Source: Candidatus Gastranaerophilales bacterium (GTDB lineage: Bacteria; Cyanobacteriota; Vampirovibrionia; Gastranaerophilales; Gastranaerophilaceae). Taken from it: a stretch of DNA of 35,135 nt. The DNA lies in contig CALUWH010000022.1 of NCBI GenBank assembly GCA_944324435.1, forward strand, positions 1-35,135. The letters are read 5' to 3'. Every line of letters begins with the position of its first letter. Positions within the stretch are counted from its first letter, which is position 1. Positions 15,753 through 24,797 of this stretch are shown here, in pieces. The position numbers and the translations under genes were made by a program. The notes under the pieces are model-generated. The model was not told where the DNA came from. It ran no database searches and saw only the letters and a program-made list of their open reading frames with translations.

Positions 15753-18346
15753 CTAAAATAATCAATAACAGATTTAGTCATTATATCTGCATAATTTTCC
15801 ATAGTTTCAGGATTATTCATCCGCTCTCTGCCTTTGGGTGAACACATAAACGCTACTTCCCAAAGTACGGATGGGATATTCATGTTATTTTCGGCTTTTC
15901 TCATTACTAAATAATTAGCCTTGAGGTTTTGTGCGCATTCTTGGTCACTATCAGCTTTAAAGTTGTTCACCATTATCTCTGCAAGCTTTTTACTGTTATT
16001 CTTTTTGCCTGTAAAGTAAATTTGTGTTCTGTCTTTTGGCGGCTCACCATTTACCCAGTTTTTCTTATCCTGATTATTTACATGCACAGAGATAAACATA
16101 TCAGCTTTGTTATTCTTGTATCCGAGTTCTTTTGCAATAAGGTTAACGTGGCCTTGCAGAAAAATAACTTTGGCACCTTGAGCACAGAGGCGGTCTTTGA
16201 GCCTGATGGCATTATCATAATTTATTAACCACTCATCTTCAAGCCCTTTTTGGCCTTCTGTTCCGACATCTGTTCCTGCTTGTGAATAGCCATGACCTGC
16301 GTTTACTATAATTGTCTTGCCATTAAGCTTTCCTGATGCAGTGGGGGTAAATACAGCCCTAGTTGCAGCCACCATACCGTTAATTTTATGCTTTTGTCTT
16401 AACAATTCTCTGTTTTGAAGATTTGCAGTTCCACGCATATCTACAATCTCTGTTGTAACTTTATTTTCATCATCATAAATAACTTTTTTCTTATCTGCAG
16501 AAATAGCATAATCCGAGTCATTATACACCACCTTTATTCTTTGACCGGGTTCGATTAAGTCCGATTCCAGTCCGTTTATGTTCTTTAAATCTTCAAGCTT
16601 TACACCGACTTGTTTTGAGATTTTATAAAGTGTATCTTTAGGCTGGACTGTATAAATGTAGCCGGGGATTTCGATAATATCTCCTGCATTAATTTTGTCA
16701 ACATCTTCAATATTGTTTAAGTCCTTTAAAATTTCTACAGTAAGCCCAAATTTCTTTGCAATCCTGAATAGATTGTCTCCCGGCTCAATCTTATATCCAA
16801 GTTTTTGAATTTTAAGCTTTTGTCCCAGCTGAATTTTATTCTTGTCTTGAATATTATTATTTTTACAAATTATATCCTCTGTTGTACCGAAAGTACGAGC
16901 AAGCCTCCAGATACCGTCCCCTTTTTGGACTTCGTGTTCGTACGTTATCACCTGAAACATTCCTTCCTGCTCAATTTTTGTTTTAGGGCTGGATAACAGA
17001 CCTTTAAACTCGGACAAATCCTCTGATTCTACCTCTGCAATTTCATCTTCCTTAGGGCCGCTGCAGCTTCTAAAAAGATTAAATATAAAATTACCGATAG
17101 CCGCAAAACCGGCTTTTATTCCATCCCATACTCTTGACCAGAAGCCTTTCTTTTGAGGTTTTGTTTCATTGTTTTCAGTCTTAGGTACTTGAATTGTATC
17201 TGCAGGTTGTACAGATATTGTATCACTAGTAACTATCGGTGCTACAGAAGAAGTTTTCTCTATAGTAGAAGATTTAATATTCTTTAAGAACGGTACATTC
17301 AAGCTGCTTCCGATAGAAATTGACTCCGGATTCCGATTAACTCGTTTAAATTCTTTATAAAACTCTTTAAACGTAACATCATAAGTATTATCAAGTGAAT
17401 CATATATTTTTTTTGCAACAGCAAAAACTCCCTTACCTTTAAAAGAATCATCTACTGTAAATTTCCAAGAGCCGGCACTTTTTGGCTCAGAGGAGATTTC
17501 ACCTTTTGTAAATTGTTCATATATTTTATCAAGCTCTGTTGTATCTTTCTTATTCTTTTTATGGCACTCAACTGCTTTGTTATAGCAGGATTTAATAGCT
17601 TCTTTTGCCTCATCCAATTCTTTACCTGTTAAGTCTCTTGATGCCAGAATCATTCTATTTAAACTTCTTCGGTACAAACCAGGATCTTCAACCTTGTCAG
17701 CGTCAGACTTGCCTGAATATACATAGGCTAAATTCGCAATAACAGTAGAATAATCCTTGTTTTTTATGGCATTCATCAATACTTTATTTTTGCTAATTTT
17801 ACTTAAACCCTTGTTATAATTAAGATCAATTAATCCCTCTTTGATTGAGGATGGTAAGTTTTCATAAGTATTTTTGCCAATCCTTCTGTTCAGAAGATTC
17901 TTTACTTCTTTAGAATAATTTTGGAGTTTTTTGCAGAAATTTGAATAAGCAGTTTCCTGTGTTCTTTTATTTTTAGTAAGTTCGCCAAAACCATTGGTGT
18001 AAGTGCCGAATTTATCTTTATACGGCACTGTAATAGCTTCATAGTAGTAATACGGGTCGCCCTCGTAATATTTCATCAAATCTATAAGATGGCTCTGTGC
18101 CTTTTTAATAGCAGTATTGTCATCTTTAAGAAGCGACGGAGAGTATGATTTTATACCCATTTCATCAGCAGTACAGCGCAGGGTATCGATAATATCCTCC
18201 GTAAGAAGCTGCTTTTTCACAATGCTGTCTGCAGGAGCTTCAAGAGTATATTCAAAAGTTTTTATGCTGTCAGGTTTTGTTGTTGCAGCTGTTGAAAAGT
18301 TTGTAGTATCTTTTATCTCATATATATTATGAACAGAAATACTCAT
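15749..18346 (-). CDS. Bifunctional GH24 lysozyme - LysM - amidase_3 peptidoglycan hydrolase
   Basis: 865 aa from ATG 18346; an in-frame ATG at 18364 lies inside the shared promoter block and is less likely. Domains, numbered from 18346: GH24 lysozyme about 82-238, with E95 (YYEGD), D111 and T117 (DKFGTYTNGFG) matching the E-D-T triad, then NYNKG and GLYRRSLNR; a possible LysM-like segment about 295-355; a linker with a hydrophobic patch (about 400-430); three LysM about 469-608; amidase_3 about 676-864 with zinc/catalytic H685, E703, H755 and E830. It should cut both glycan strands and the MurNAc-L-Ala bond. There is no signal peptide, so export is unexplained. The GH24 domain has a longer E-to-D spacing than usual. 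Confidence 0.88.
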   Translation of the reverse strand: MSISVHNIYEIKDTTNFSTAATTKPDSIKTFEYTLEAPADSIVKKQLLTEDIIDTLRCTADEMGIKSYSPSLLKDDNTAIKKAQSHLIDLMKYYEGDPYYYYEAITVPYKDKFGTYTNGFGELTKNKRTQETAYSNFCKKLQNYSKEVKNLLNRRIGKNTYENLPSSIKEGLIDLNYNKGLSKISKNKVLMNAIKNKDYSTVIANLAYVYSGKSDADKVEDPGLYRRSLNRMILASRDLTGKELDEAKEAIKSCYNKAVECHKKNKKDTTELDKIYEQFTKGEISSEPKSAGSWKFTVDDSFKGKGVFAVAKKIYDSLDNTYDVTFKEFYKEFKRVNRNPESISIGSSLNVPFLKNIKSSTIEKTSSVAPIVTSDTISVQPADTIQVPKTENNETKPQKKGFWSRVWDGIKAGFAAIGNFIFNLFRSCSGPKEDEIAEVESEDLSEFKGLLSSPKTKIEQEGMFQVITYEHEVQKGDGIWRLARTFGTTEDIICKNNNIQDKNKIQLGQKLKIQKLGYKIEPGDNLFRIAKKFGLTVEILKDLNNIEDVDKINAGDIIEIPGYIYTVQPKDTLYKISKQVGVKLEDLKNINGLESDLIEPGQRIKVVYNDSDYAISADKKKVIYDDENKVTTEIVDMRGTANLQNRELLRQKHKINGMVAATRAVFTPTASGKLNGKTIIVNAGHGYSQAGTDVGTEGQKGLEDEWLINYDNAIRLKDRLCAQGAKVIFLQGHVNLIAKELGYKNNKADMFISVHVNNQDKKNWVNGEPPKDRTQIYFTGKKNNSKKLAEIMVNNFKADSDQECAQNLKANYLVMRKAENNMNIPSVLWEVAFMCSPKGRERMNNPETMENYADIMTKSVIDYFS

Positions 18347-18358
18347 TCTTTTTATATC

Positions 18359-18376
18359 CCTCATTTATATAAAGTA
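18359..18376 (-). promoter_or_regulatory. Shared promoter block, copy 2 (before the lysozyme-amidase)
   Basis: Reading on the minus strand, TACTTTATATAAATGAGG. It differs by one base from the copy at 24798-24815. The terminal GAGG may also serve as ribosome site. Confidence 0.6.
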
Positions 18377-18426
18377 AATATTTTTTTATTAATTGACTTA
18401 ATTTTACAAATATTTACAAAAGAGGG

Positions 18427-18525
18427 TTTGAAAAACCCAAAAATTGACAAATTTTTGAGGTTTTTCAAATCCGACCTTCGGTGTGTGAACCTCAGGTCGT
18501 GTGCGAGATAGCACACAACCTTTTT
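18427..18525 (+). ncRNA. Candidate structured small RNA of about 99 nt
   Basis: -35 TTGACT (18393-18398) and a weak -10 TACAAA (18415-18420) predict a start near 18427. Three structures follow: a 19-bp hairpin with one bulged A (18427-18445 with 18450-18469); a symmetric hairpin CGACCT...AGGTCG (18472-18499) with inner GGT/ACC; and a terminator hairpin GGTCGTGTGC...GCACACAACC (18495-18520) followed by T5. The last two share bases 18495-18499, so they are alternatives, as in an attenuator. No coding frame fits. The family is unknown; it lies in the divergent gap between the lysozyme-amidase gene and gpsA (18365-18719). Confidence 0.45.
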
Positions 18526-18590
18526 AGCTTTACTTTCCAATTTGTAGTTTATGCTATTGGCAAAAATTTTACCCCTGAAACCGTTCCAAT

Positions 18591-18627
18591 GAGTTTGCGA
18601 GAAAAATGTGAATTTTTCCGCAAACTC
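18591..18627. other. Long hairpin (16 bp, one bulge) in the gpsA upstream region
   Basis: GAGTTTGCG (18591-18599) pairs with CGCAAACTC (18619-18627), and GAAAAAT (18601-18607) pairs with ATTTTTC (18612-18618), with one bulged A and a GTGA loop. No T tract lies on either side. It resembles the hairpin at 18427-18469 in layout. Confidence 0.5.
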
Positions 18628-18719
18628 AAAAGAGGAGGGTTTAATCTTAATTCTTCCTCAAACTTGCAGTTTTGTAGTATAATGAAAAAAAGCGCTGACA
18701 TAATTAAGGGGAAAAGCGA

Positions 18720-19721
18720 ATGAAATTAACTGTACTTGGGCCGGGTTGCTGGGGTTTGACATTAGCTTGGTTATTGAATGATAACTTTGAAGACATAACT
18801 GTATGGGGAAGAGAGTGCGACCTATATGAAGACTTGGTCGTTAATAAACATTGCTCTAAACCTCTTGAAGTTCAGCTGGATAAAAAGGTTGAAATTACGT
18901 CAGACCTTAAAAAAGCTATAAAAGATGCTGATATAATCCTTTCTGTTGTAGCTACATCCGGCGTAAGAAGTGTTTGTGAACAGCTTAAACAGGCAGGAAT
19001 TAAACCCGAACAGCCTCTTGTTAACGCTTCAAAGGGACTGGAACTTAATACTCTTATGAGAATGTCGGAAGTTATTAAAGATGTGCTTCCCGAACAAAAA
19101 GTCGTTATACTTTCAGGCCCTACGCTTGCAAAAGAAGTTCTTATGGGTAAACCGACTGCAGCTTCAGTTGCTTGCGACGATATGGAAACCGCAGAGTTTG
19201 TTCAAAGGGCATGCAATGTTCCGAACCGTTTTAGGTTGTACACTAATTCTGATGTAATAGGTGTTGAACTTGGCGGAAGCCTTAAAAACGTAATTGCAAT
19301 AGCGTCAGGCTTTGCTCACACGATGGATTTGGGCGACAATTGCATGGGAACGCTGCTGACCAGAGGTATGGCAGAAATTGTAAGACTTTCCGTAAAACTT
19401 GGCGCGAATCCGTCTACTCTTTACGGTCTATCCGGCATGGGGGATTTGATTGCAACCTGCTCAAGCCCGATGTCAAGAAATTACACTGTAGGCGCTATGC
19501 TCGGAAAAGGTAAAAAAGTTGATGATATTCTTAAAGAACTCGGCTCAGTTGCGGAAGGGGTTAAAACTTCTAAGGCTGTTTGTGACTTAGCTAAAAAGCA
19601 TGGAATTGAAGTGCCCGTATCAAGCGCTATATATGAAGCGGTTTATACGGATATTACACCACAGGAAGTGTTATCAAAACTTATGAACAGAAAGCTCAAA
19701 AAGGAAGAATGTTATGATTAG
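18720..19721 (+). CDS. gpsA: Glycerol-3-phosphate dehydrogenase [NAD(P)+]
   Basis: 333 aa. The cytosolic enzyme makes sn-glycerol-3-phosphate from dihydroxyacetone phosphate for phospholipid synthesis. Visible: Rossmann motif GPGCWGLTLA near residue 7, NASKGLE, LSGPTLAKEV, the catalytic-Lys region GGSLKNVIAIASGF, and GLSGMGDLIATCSSPMSRNYTVG. The length is typical. Ribosome site AAGGGG precedes ATG, and a TATAAT (around 18679-18684) is the likely -10. The 3' end overlaps the next gene by 8 nt, so it heads a three-gene operon. Confidence 0.95.
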   Translation: MKLTVLGPGCWGLTLAWLLNDNFEDITVWGRECDLYEDLVVNKHCSKPLEVQLDKKVEITSDLKKAIKDADIILSVVATSGVRSVCEQLKQAGIKPEQPLVNASKGLELNTLMRMSEVIKDVLPEQKVVILSGPTLAKEVLMGKPTAASVACDDMETAEFVQRACNVPNRFRLYTNSDVIGVELGGSLKNVIAIASGFAHTMDLGDNCMGTLLTRGMAEIVRLSVKLGANPSTLYGLSGMGDLIATCSSPMSRNYTVGAMLGKGKKVDDILKELGSVAEGVKTSKAVCDLAKKHGIEVPVSSAIYEAVYTDITPQEVLSKLMNRKLKKEECYD

Positions 19722-20649
19722 GTATGCCGTAAAATATCTAAAGAATGTTTTTGTTCCTCTCAGGTGTCCTGATAACGTCAATCTGGATGACGGTGCACTT
19801 GTTCTTGTGCGTACCGAAAAAGGGGAAGAAGTATTAAAGGCTTTTCTGGTAAATAAGGATGTCGCCGAACGTTTTGAAAGATGTCCAAAAACCCCTGAGC
19901 CTTTTGACTTTATCAGAGTTATGACCCAGGAAGATATGATGATTCTTGAAGAATTAAAAAAGGAAGAAGTAACTTCATTTTTTAAATGCAAGGATTTGGT
20001 AAAAAAGCATAATTTGAATATGAACCTTGTTCAATGCAGGATTACGTTTGACAGAAGAAAAATTTCTTTTTATTATACAGCGCCGGAACGAGTTGATTTT
20101 AGGGAGCTTCTTAAAGATCTGACACAGGTCTTTAAACGAATGCGCATAGATTTAAGGCACATTGGAGTAAGAGATGAGTCATCAATTATGGACGGAGCAG
20201 GAATTTGCGGTAAGCCTTTTTGCTGCGCATCATATCTCAGAAAATTTGAATCAATAAACGTAAAGCTTGCCAAAGATCAGGGAATGCCGATTGCTCCGTC
20301 AAAGATATCAGGTACATGCGGACGGCTGCTTTGCTGTCTTACTTATGAATATTCAAACTACATAGAGGCTGCAAAAGGTATGCCGCCTGTAGGCTCAACT
20401 GTTATGACACCAACAGGGCTCGGTAAAGTCTGCTTTATACAATTTCTCAATAACTCTGTTGCTGTTAAGTTTGAAGACGGTAAGATTAAAGAATTTAATA
20501 AAAATGAAATAGAAATGGTTGACGCTGATGTCAATGTTGATATTGAAGTTTCAAGAATTACGAACTATTCGACAGATGACGAAAAAGTTGATGCTAAACA
20601 GCTCAAACAGCTTGAAGATGACAGAAATAGTTCAACAGGGAATGTTTAA
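19714..20649 (+). CDS. PSP1-domain protein, RicT/YaaT-like
   Basis: 311 aa. The PSP1 C-terminal domain is marked by cysteine-rich blocks, CGKPFCC near residues 166-172 and CGRLLCCLTYEY near 203-214, with DLRHIGVRDESSIMDGAGICG between. In Bacillus, RicT (YaaT) forms a Fe-S complex with RicA and RicF that affects RNA processing and development; no partners are seen here. The 70-residue tail after the core is acidic and variable. It overlaps gpsA by 8 nt and is followed 15 nt later by the SIMPL gene. Confidence 0.85.
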   Translation: MIRYAVKYLKNVFVPLRCPDNVNLDDGALVLVRTEKGEEVLKAFLVNKDVAERFERCPKTPEPFDFIRVMTQEDMMILEELKKEEVTSFFKCKDLVKKHNLNMNLVQCRITFDRRKISFYYTAPERVDFRELLKDLTQVFKRMRIDLRHIGVRDESSIMDGAGICGKPFCCASYLRKFESINVKLAKDQGMPIAPSKISGTCGRLLCCLTYEYSNYIEAAKGMPPVGSTVMTPTGLGKVCFIQFLNNSVAVKFEDGKIKEFNKNEIEMVDADVNVDIEVSRITNYSTDDEKVDAKQLKQLEDDRNSSTGNV

Positions 20650-20664
20650 TATAGGAGTTTTATT

Positions 20665-21390
20665 ATGATGTTAGAAAAAATTGAAAGACTACAGGTTATT
20701 TCTTTGGGGTTACTTATCGGTATTGCGCTGGTAATCTCAACTCAAATGGTATCATCTTCGATATCAAAAAATGTTATTTCCGTTACAGGTTCAGCTTATG
20801 AGATTGTAAAATCAGATTCCGGAACGCTTAATTTTGATATTGTTGTAAAAAGGGCTAATAAAAAAGAGGCGTATCTTGCAGTGCAAGAGCAAACAAAAAT
20901 TGTAGAAAAGTATTTGAAAGATAAGAATATTAACAATATTGAAAGAAAAACAGTACATGGATTCTTTACATACAAAAGAGATCCGAGAACAGGCGCTTAC
21001 ACTGACACTCCGGAAGCCTATAACATTCTACAGCCGATTGCAATCAGTTCTGATAATGTAGAGTTAATCAAAGAAATCTCTACAGATATTACAGGTTTAA
21101 TTAATCAAGGGGTTGATATAAACGTATCTGTACCGTCTTATGATTATTCAAAACTGCCTGATTTAAAAGTAAGTTTACTTGAAAAAGCTTCAACAGACGC
21201 TAAAAACAGGGCTGCATCAATGCTAAAACCGACCCATAACTCTGTAGGGCAGATTCAATCTGTAAGAATGGGCGTTTACCAGATTACACCGGTTGATTCA
21301 ACAAATGTATCTGATATGGGCATAAATGATACATCTACAATTGACAAAAAAGTTACAGCAGTTGCAAATGTGTCGTTCAGAATAAAGTAA
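20665..21390 (+). CDS. SIMPL (DUF541) domain protein with N-terminal membrane anchor
   Basis: 241 aa. The N-terminus has a hydrophobic helix (VISLGLLIGIALVISTQMV, about residues 10-28) acting as anchor or uncleaved signal. The rest reads as a SIMPL domain: ISVTGSAYEIVKSDSGTLNFDIVVKRANKKEAYLAV, a central helix-strand region, and the closing VTAVANVSFRIK. The family is periplasmic or surface-linked and its function is poorly defined. Start is ATG ATG with ribosome site AGGAG. It is the last gene of the gpsA operon and ends only 9 bp from the convergent TonB-domain gene, with no visible terminator. Confidence 0.85.
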   Translation: MMLEKIERLQVISLGLLIGIALVISTQMVSSSISKNVISVTGSAYEIVKSDSGTLNFDIVVKRANKKEAYLAVQEQTKIVEKYLKDKNINNIERKTVHGFFTYKRDPRTGAYTDTPEAYNILQPIAISSDNVELIKEISTDITGLINQGVDINVSVPSYDYSKLPDLKVSLLEKASTDAKNRAASMLKPTHNSVGQIQSVRMGVYQITPVDSTNVSDMGINDTSTIDKKVTAVANVSFRIK

Positions 21391-21399
21391 AAGCAGATT

Positions 21400-21750
21400 T
21401 TAATTTTCGGTATTATGTAAATATCTCAGTTCAACCTGAGTTTTAACGCTTTTCCCGGTAAACTTTGCCGGGAGAGGTGCGTATGGTGCACCGGATTTTA
21501 CTGCGTTTATAACCGAGGTATTAGCGGCCTCGTTTGTGGATTTCACAATCTCAAGGTCAGAAATTTCTCCGTTTTGCATAACTCTAAATTGCACAGAAAC
21601 TTCGTAATCTTTGTCTGATTTATATGGTGTCCAATTTTTGTGTACTTCATTTGGAAGATATTGAAAATATTCATTCAGGTTTGCAAACGTTGTTTGTTCG
21701 GCGAAAACCGGAAGCGTAAATAAAGCTAACAATATTAAAAACTTTTTCAT
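21400..21750 (-). CDS. Small secreted TonB C-terminal-domain protein
   Basis: 116 aa with signal peptide MKKFLILLALFTLPVFA. The remainder matches a TonB C-terminal fold: VSVQFRVMQNGEISDLEIVKSTNEAANTSVINAVKSGAPYAPLP and a closing VKTQVELRYL strand. Unlike classical TonB it lacks an inner-membrane anchor and a Pro-rich periplasmic spacer, and its signal appears cleavable. It is probably a free periplasmic TonB-like domain. It follows alr by 11 bp with ribosome site AGGAGGG, so the two are one operon. Confidence 0.8.
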   Translation of the reverse strand: MKKFLILLALFTLPVFAEQTTFANLNEYFQYLPNEVHKNWTPYKSDKDYEVSVQFRVMQNGEISDLEIVKSTNEAANTSVINAVKSGAPYAPLPAKFTGKSVKTQVELRYLHNTEN

Positions 21751-21761
21751 ATAACCCTCCT

Positions 21762-22883
21762 TTATCTGGTATATATTCTTGGCAGCCTTACTTTTAGCCT
21801 GCAGGTAAGTTCATAATTTATAGTATCCAATATTTGCGCCCAAGTATCAAGAGATAAATTTTCGCCGTCCAAAAGAGTTATCACATCACCAACCTGGGCT
21901 TCGACTCCTGATATATCAAACATCATCTGATCCATTGTAATGTTGCCGATTTGACGGACCTTTTGCCCGTTAAGAATCCCGTAGATTTTATTGGACAAAT
22001 TTCTGGCGACTCCATCTGCATAACCAACAGGAATCGTTGCAGCCTTTACCGGCTCAAAGGCAATAAATTTATGCGAATAACTTACACCCTCACCGGCCTT
22101 AACTTCATGGATGTTTGTTATACGCCCCTTTAGGCTCATTATTTGTTTTAATTTAGGCTTGTAATTCACTTTGGGCGGTAAATCCGGATAAAGTCCGTAT
22201 AAAGAGATCCCCACACGCACCATATTAGATTTTATGTCATACGCAAATGTCGCTGCCGTGTTTTGGATATGAATTAAAAGCCCTGTTGTATCAATATTAT
22301 CAATAACGCTATTCCATCTTGCAATCTGTTTTGAAGTCTCTTCCTGCTCTTCAGCAGAGGCAAGATGGGTAAATATTCCCTCAAAATTAAGATAATCCGC
22401 TTTTTTGACCTTATCTATATAGTCCTTTGCGCTTTCTGAACGCACTCCGATTCTATTCATGCCCGTGTCTATTTTGACGTGAACTTTAGGTTTTATTCCT
22501 GTTCTTTCAAAAACATCCTTGCAGGCATTTAGGTGTTCGTCGTTGAATATAGAGAATGCTATGTCATTTTGTGCTGCGGATTCTATTGCCCAGAGAGGAA
22601 TTGCTCCTACAACCAGAATAGGACATTTGATTTTAACATTCCTTAAATCCAGTCCTTCGTCTACAGACGAAACACCCAGTGCATCAACACCAGAGGCCAG
22701 CATCGTCTGCGCTATCATGGAAGCTCCGTGCCCGTAGGCATCCGCTTTTACAATTGCCATAAACTTTTTATTGTCAGGGATTCCCTTTTTGATTTCCTGA
22801 ATATTTTGTGCAAGCGCCTCAAGATTAATCTCTACCCAAGCATCCTTATGTATATTAACGTTTGACTGTCTTATGTTTTTCAT
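21762..22883 (-). CDS. alr: Alanine racemase
   Basis: 373 aa from ATG 22883 (a GTG at 22895 in the same frame is possible; neither has a strong ribosome site). This PLP enzyme makes D-alanine for peptidoglycan. Landmarks: AIVKADAYGHGA with the PLP lysine, VHVKIDTGMNRIG, FTHLASAEE, VRVGISLYGLYP, VSYSHKF with the catalytic Tyr region, VGYADGVAR, and MDQMMFDI. The length is normal. It is followed in an operon by the small TonB-domain gene. Confidence 0.95.
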   Translation of the reverse strand: MKNIRQSNVNIHKDAWVEINLEALAQNIQEIKKGIPDNKKFMAIVKADAYGHGASMIAQTMLASGVDALGVSSVDEGLDLRNVKIKCPILVVGAIPLWAIESAAQNDIAFSIFNDEHLNACKDVFERTGIKPKVHVKIDTGMNRIGVRSESAKDYIDKVKKADYLNFEGIFTHLASAEEQEETSKQIARWNSVIDNIDTTGLLIHIQNTAATFAYDIKSNMVRVGISLYGLYPDLPPKVNYKPKLKQIMSLKGRITNIHEVKAGEGVSYSHKFIAFEPVKAATIPVGYADGVARNLSNKIYGILNGQKVRQIGNITMDQMMFDISGVEAQVGDVITLLDGENLSLDTWAQILDTINYELTCRLKVRLPRIYTR

Positions 22884-22975
22884 ACTCTCTAACACTTCCG
22901 CAATGCATAGTGCAACTATGTAAAATTATCCGTCAAAAATCAAAATTTTCAAGAATAACAAAGCTTTATTAACCA

Positions 22976-24790
22976 CTAAACTCGTTGTTCATTATTACTT
23001 CTGATTATTTCTTTGAAACAGCTTGCAAGTGAAAGCTTTTTCAAATCATCTGAAGTTATTTCAAACAATTTGGAAGCTGCAACTGTAAGCTGTGAATTAT
23101 TAATGCTTTGAAGCAGGTTAATTCTATTAGTTTTTTGGCTTTCTACGAATGTTAAAACTCTTTGTTTAAGAGGATCAGTCAGTTTTGAGAAGTTTTTCCC
23201 GGCTTCCTTCATCGCAGTAGTGTATGAAACTCCTGAAGTTTCAATATATTCATCAAATTTTGCGGTGCTTCTCAATGCATCGTTAAGTTTTACTGTATTG
23301 TTTAACTGTGATGAAGGTTCAACAGTAAACTGCGGAGCTGCCTCATCAGAAGTCAGGGCAATTTGTTCCTGCAATGCTTGAAGCCTTGTTGTATCAACAG
23401 CATTTCTTTGAGCAAATCCGCAGTCCGGAACGCTCTGAATATCCTCTACAACAGGTTGAGCTGGAGCATTTAATTCGCTGTCACTGCCTGAAACTACTAT
23501 AGAGTAGTTGCCGTTTGTTGCTTCATCCAGGATTTTAATCAATTCTTCCTTTGGCATTGTTAAGGCTTCAGGATGCTTTTCAACAAATTCCGTAACTTCT
23601 TCGATAACTTCTTTGTAGTTTGGAAGTTTATAAGCATCTTTGTTCATAGTGCTTAAGATTTCCTGCTTAACTTCTTCTTTTACAATTTCATTAAGCGCGG
23701 TACCTGAAATTTCACCTGCTGCAACTGCTGTGAAATAGTTATCTCTTAAAAGTTTTAATTGTTTTTCTTCTTCGGTTAACGGTTCGCCGTTAGCTTCTTT
23801 TTGAGCAAGTTTTTCAAGGGCATCTTTATTTTTTTCAAAGAATTTTTCTGCCTCTGTCTGGAACTCTTCGTGATGCTCTTTGATACCCTGTTCGCTCTTT
23901 TCAGCCGTTACGCAGGCAACGCCTTCCGTAACCTCCTCCGCGTCAGGTGTGTTGCCTTCTACATCCGGTTTAGTAGCTAATCTTCTGGAATCTTCGACAC
24001 TCCATCCGTCGGCCCATTTTGTACGCTCTTTTTGGGTTTCAAAGCTAGCAAGAACAGCCTTTAAACCTTTAATTCTGTTTGAAGCTATAAGCGATGTAAT
24101 TGCCTGCTTAAATATAGCTTTTTCGCAGTCAGGAGTGTTGATTAACAACTTACCAAAGTCCTGAAGCTGCTGCCTATAAATTTTCTTCTTTTCTTCCGGT
24201 GTCTTTGCAGCCTTTAATTTTTCAACAAAAAATTCATTAAAATACCTGTCAAGATATTTCTCGATTTTTTCTTGCGGTAACTTTGTAAAAGATCCTTTTT
24301 CAAGCCCGAAGAATCTTTCCAAACGTTGAGTAAGGCTTTCTCCGCCGTTTTTGTTTGCCTTTTTGAAACCTTCAATTGTCCATCCTGTCTTTACTGCGAT
24401 ATAATAGTCTTTAGCAAGTTTTCCGACCTTTTCAAGCTCAACTTTGCCGTCAACTTCCGAATCCTTAATTGCGGTTTTAAGGCAGTCCATAATTTGCTTT
24501 AATTCTTCATCTGTTGCATTTTCAATCTGTTGCTGATTCATTCCTGTTATCTTTAACAGCAGTCCGCTGTTTTTAATTTTTTCAGGAGTTAAATCATACT
24601 TTGCAAGTTCAGCACAAAGCTTTTGAAGCATTTCATCAAGTTTTGAGGTATTTTTTTGTTCTTCTACACTTCCACCTTGAGGCTGCTCTACAGTATAAAC
24701 AGAATTAGGAGCAGAGGTTGTCTGCTCGCCCTGTACAGCTTGAGCTTGATATGTATATTCAGTTTTTACATTGCTTACATGAGTGCTCAT
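22976..24790 (-). CDS. 604-aa hypothetical helical protein of the shared-promoter set
   Basis: I do not recognise this protein. It has no signal peptide and no membrane helix. The N-terminal 50 residues are T/Q/S-rich and low in complexity (MSTHVSNVKTEY), then the protein is largely helical and rich in Lys/Glu. Residues about 60-110 (LTPEKIKNSG, ATDEELKQIMDCLK) and 370-420 (EIVKEEVKQEIL, KEVIEEVTEFVEKHP) look like small helical bundles. The C-terminal 100 residues are again helical. The start follows GAGG by 7 nt. Both the N-terminal style and the promoter block match the lysozyme-amidase gene, so the two products may work in the same process; that is inference. Confidence 0.65.
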   Translation of the reverse strand: MSTHVSNVKTEYTYQAQAVQGEQTTSAPNSVYTVEQPQGGSVEEQKNTSKLDEMLQKLCAELAKYDLTPEKIKNSGLLLKITGMNQQQIENATDEELKQIMDCLKTAIKDSEVDGKVELEKVGKLAKDYYIAVKTGWTIEGFKKANKNGGESLTQRLERFFGLEKGSFTKLPQEKIEKYLDRYFNEFFVEKLKAAKTPEEKKKIYRQQLQDFGKLLINTPDCEKAIFKQAITSLIASNRIKGLKAVLASFETQKERTKWADGWSVEDSRRLATKPDVEGNTPDAEEVTEGVACVTAEKSEQGIKEHHEEFQTEAEKFFEKNKDALEKLAQKEANGEPLTEEEKQLKLLRDNYFTAVAAGEISGTALNEIVKEEVKQEILSTMNKDAYKLPNYKEVIEEVTEFVEKHPEALTMPKEELIKILDEATNGNYSIVVSGSDSELNAPAQPVVEDIQSVPDCGFAQRNAVDTTRLQALQEQIALTSDEAAPQFTVEPSSQLNNTVKLNDALRSTAKFDEYIETSGVSYTTAMKEAGKNFSKLTDPLKQRVLTFVESQKTNRINLLQSINNSQLTVAASKLFEITSDDLKKLSLASCFKEIIRSNNEQRV

Positions 24791-24797
24791 TTTTATA

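Noticed and set aside
18481-18723. 80-codon + strand ORF before gpsA
   Set aside because: It overlaps the candidate RNA terminator, a long hairpin and the gpsA promoter, and has no ribosome site.
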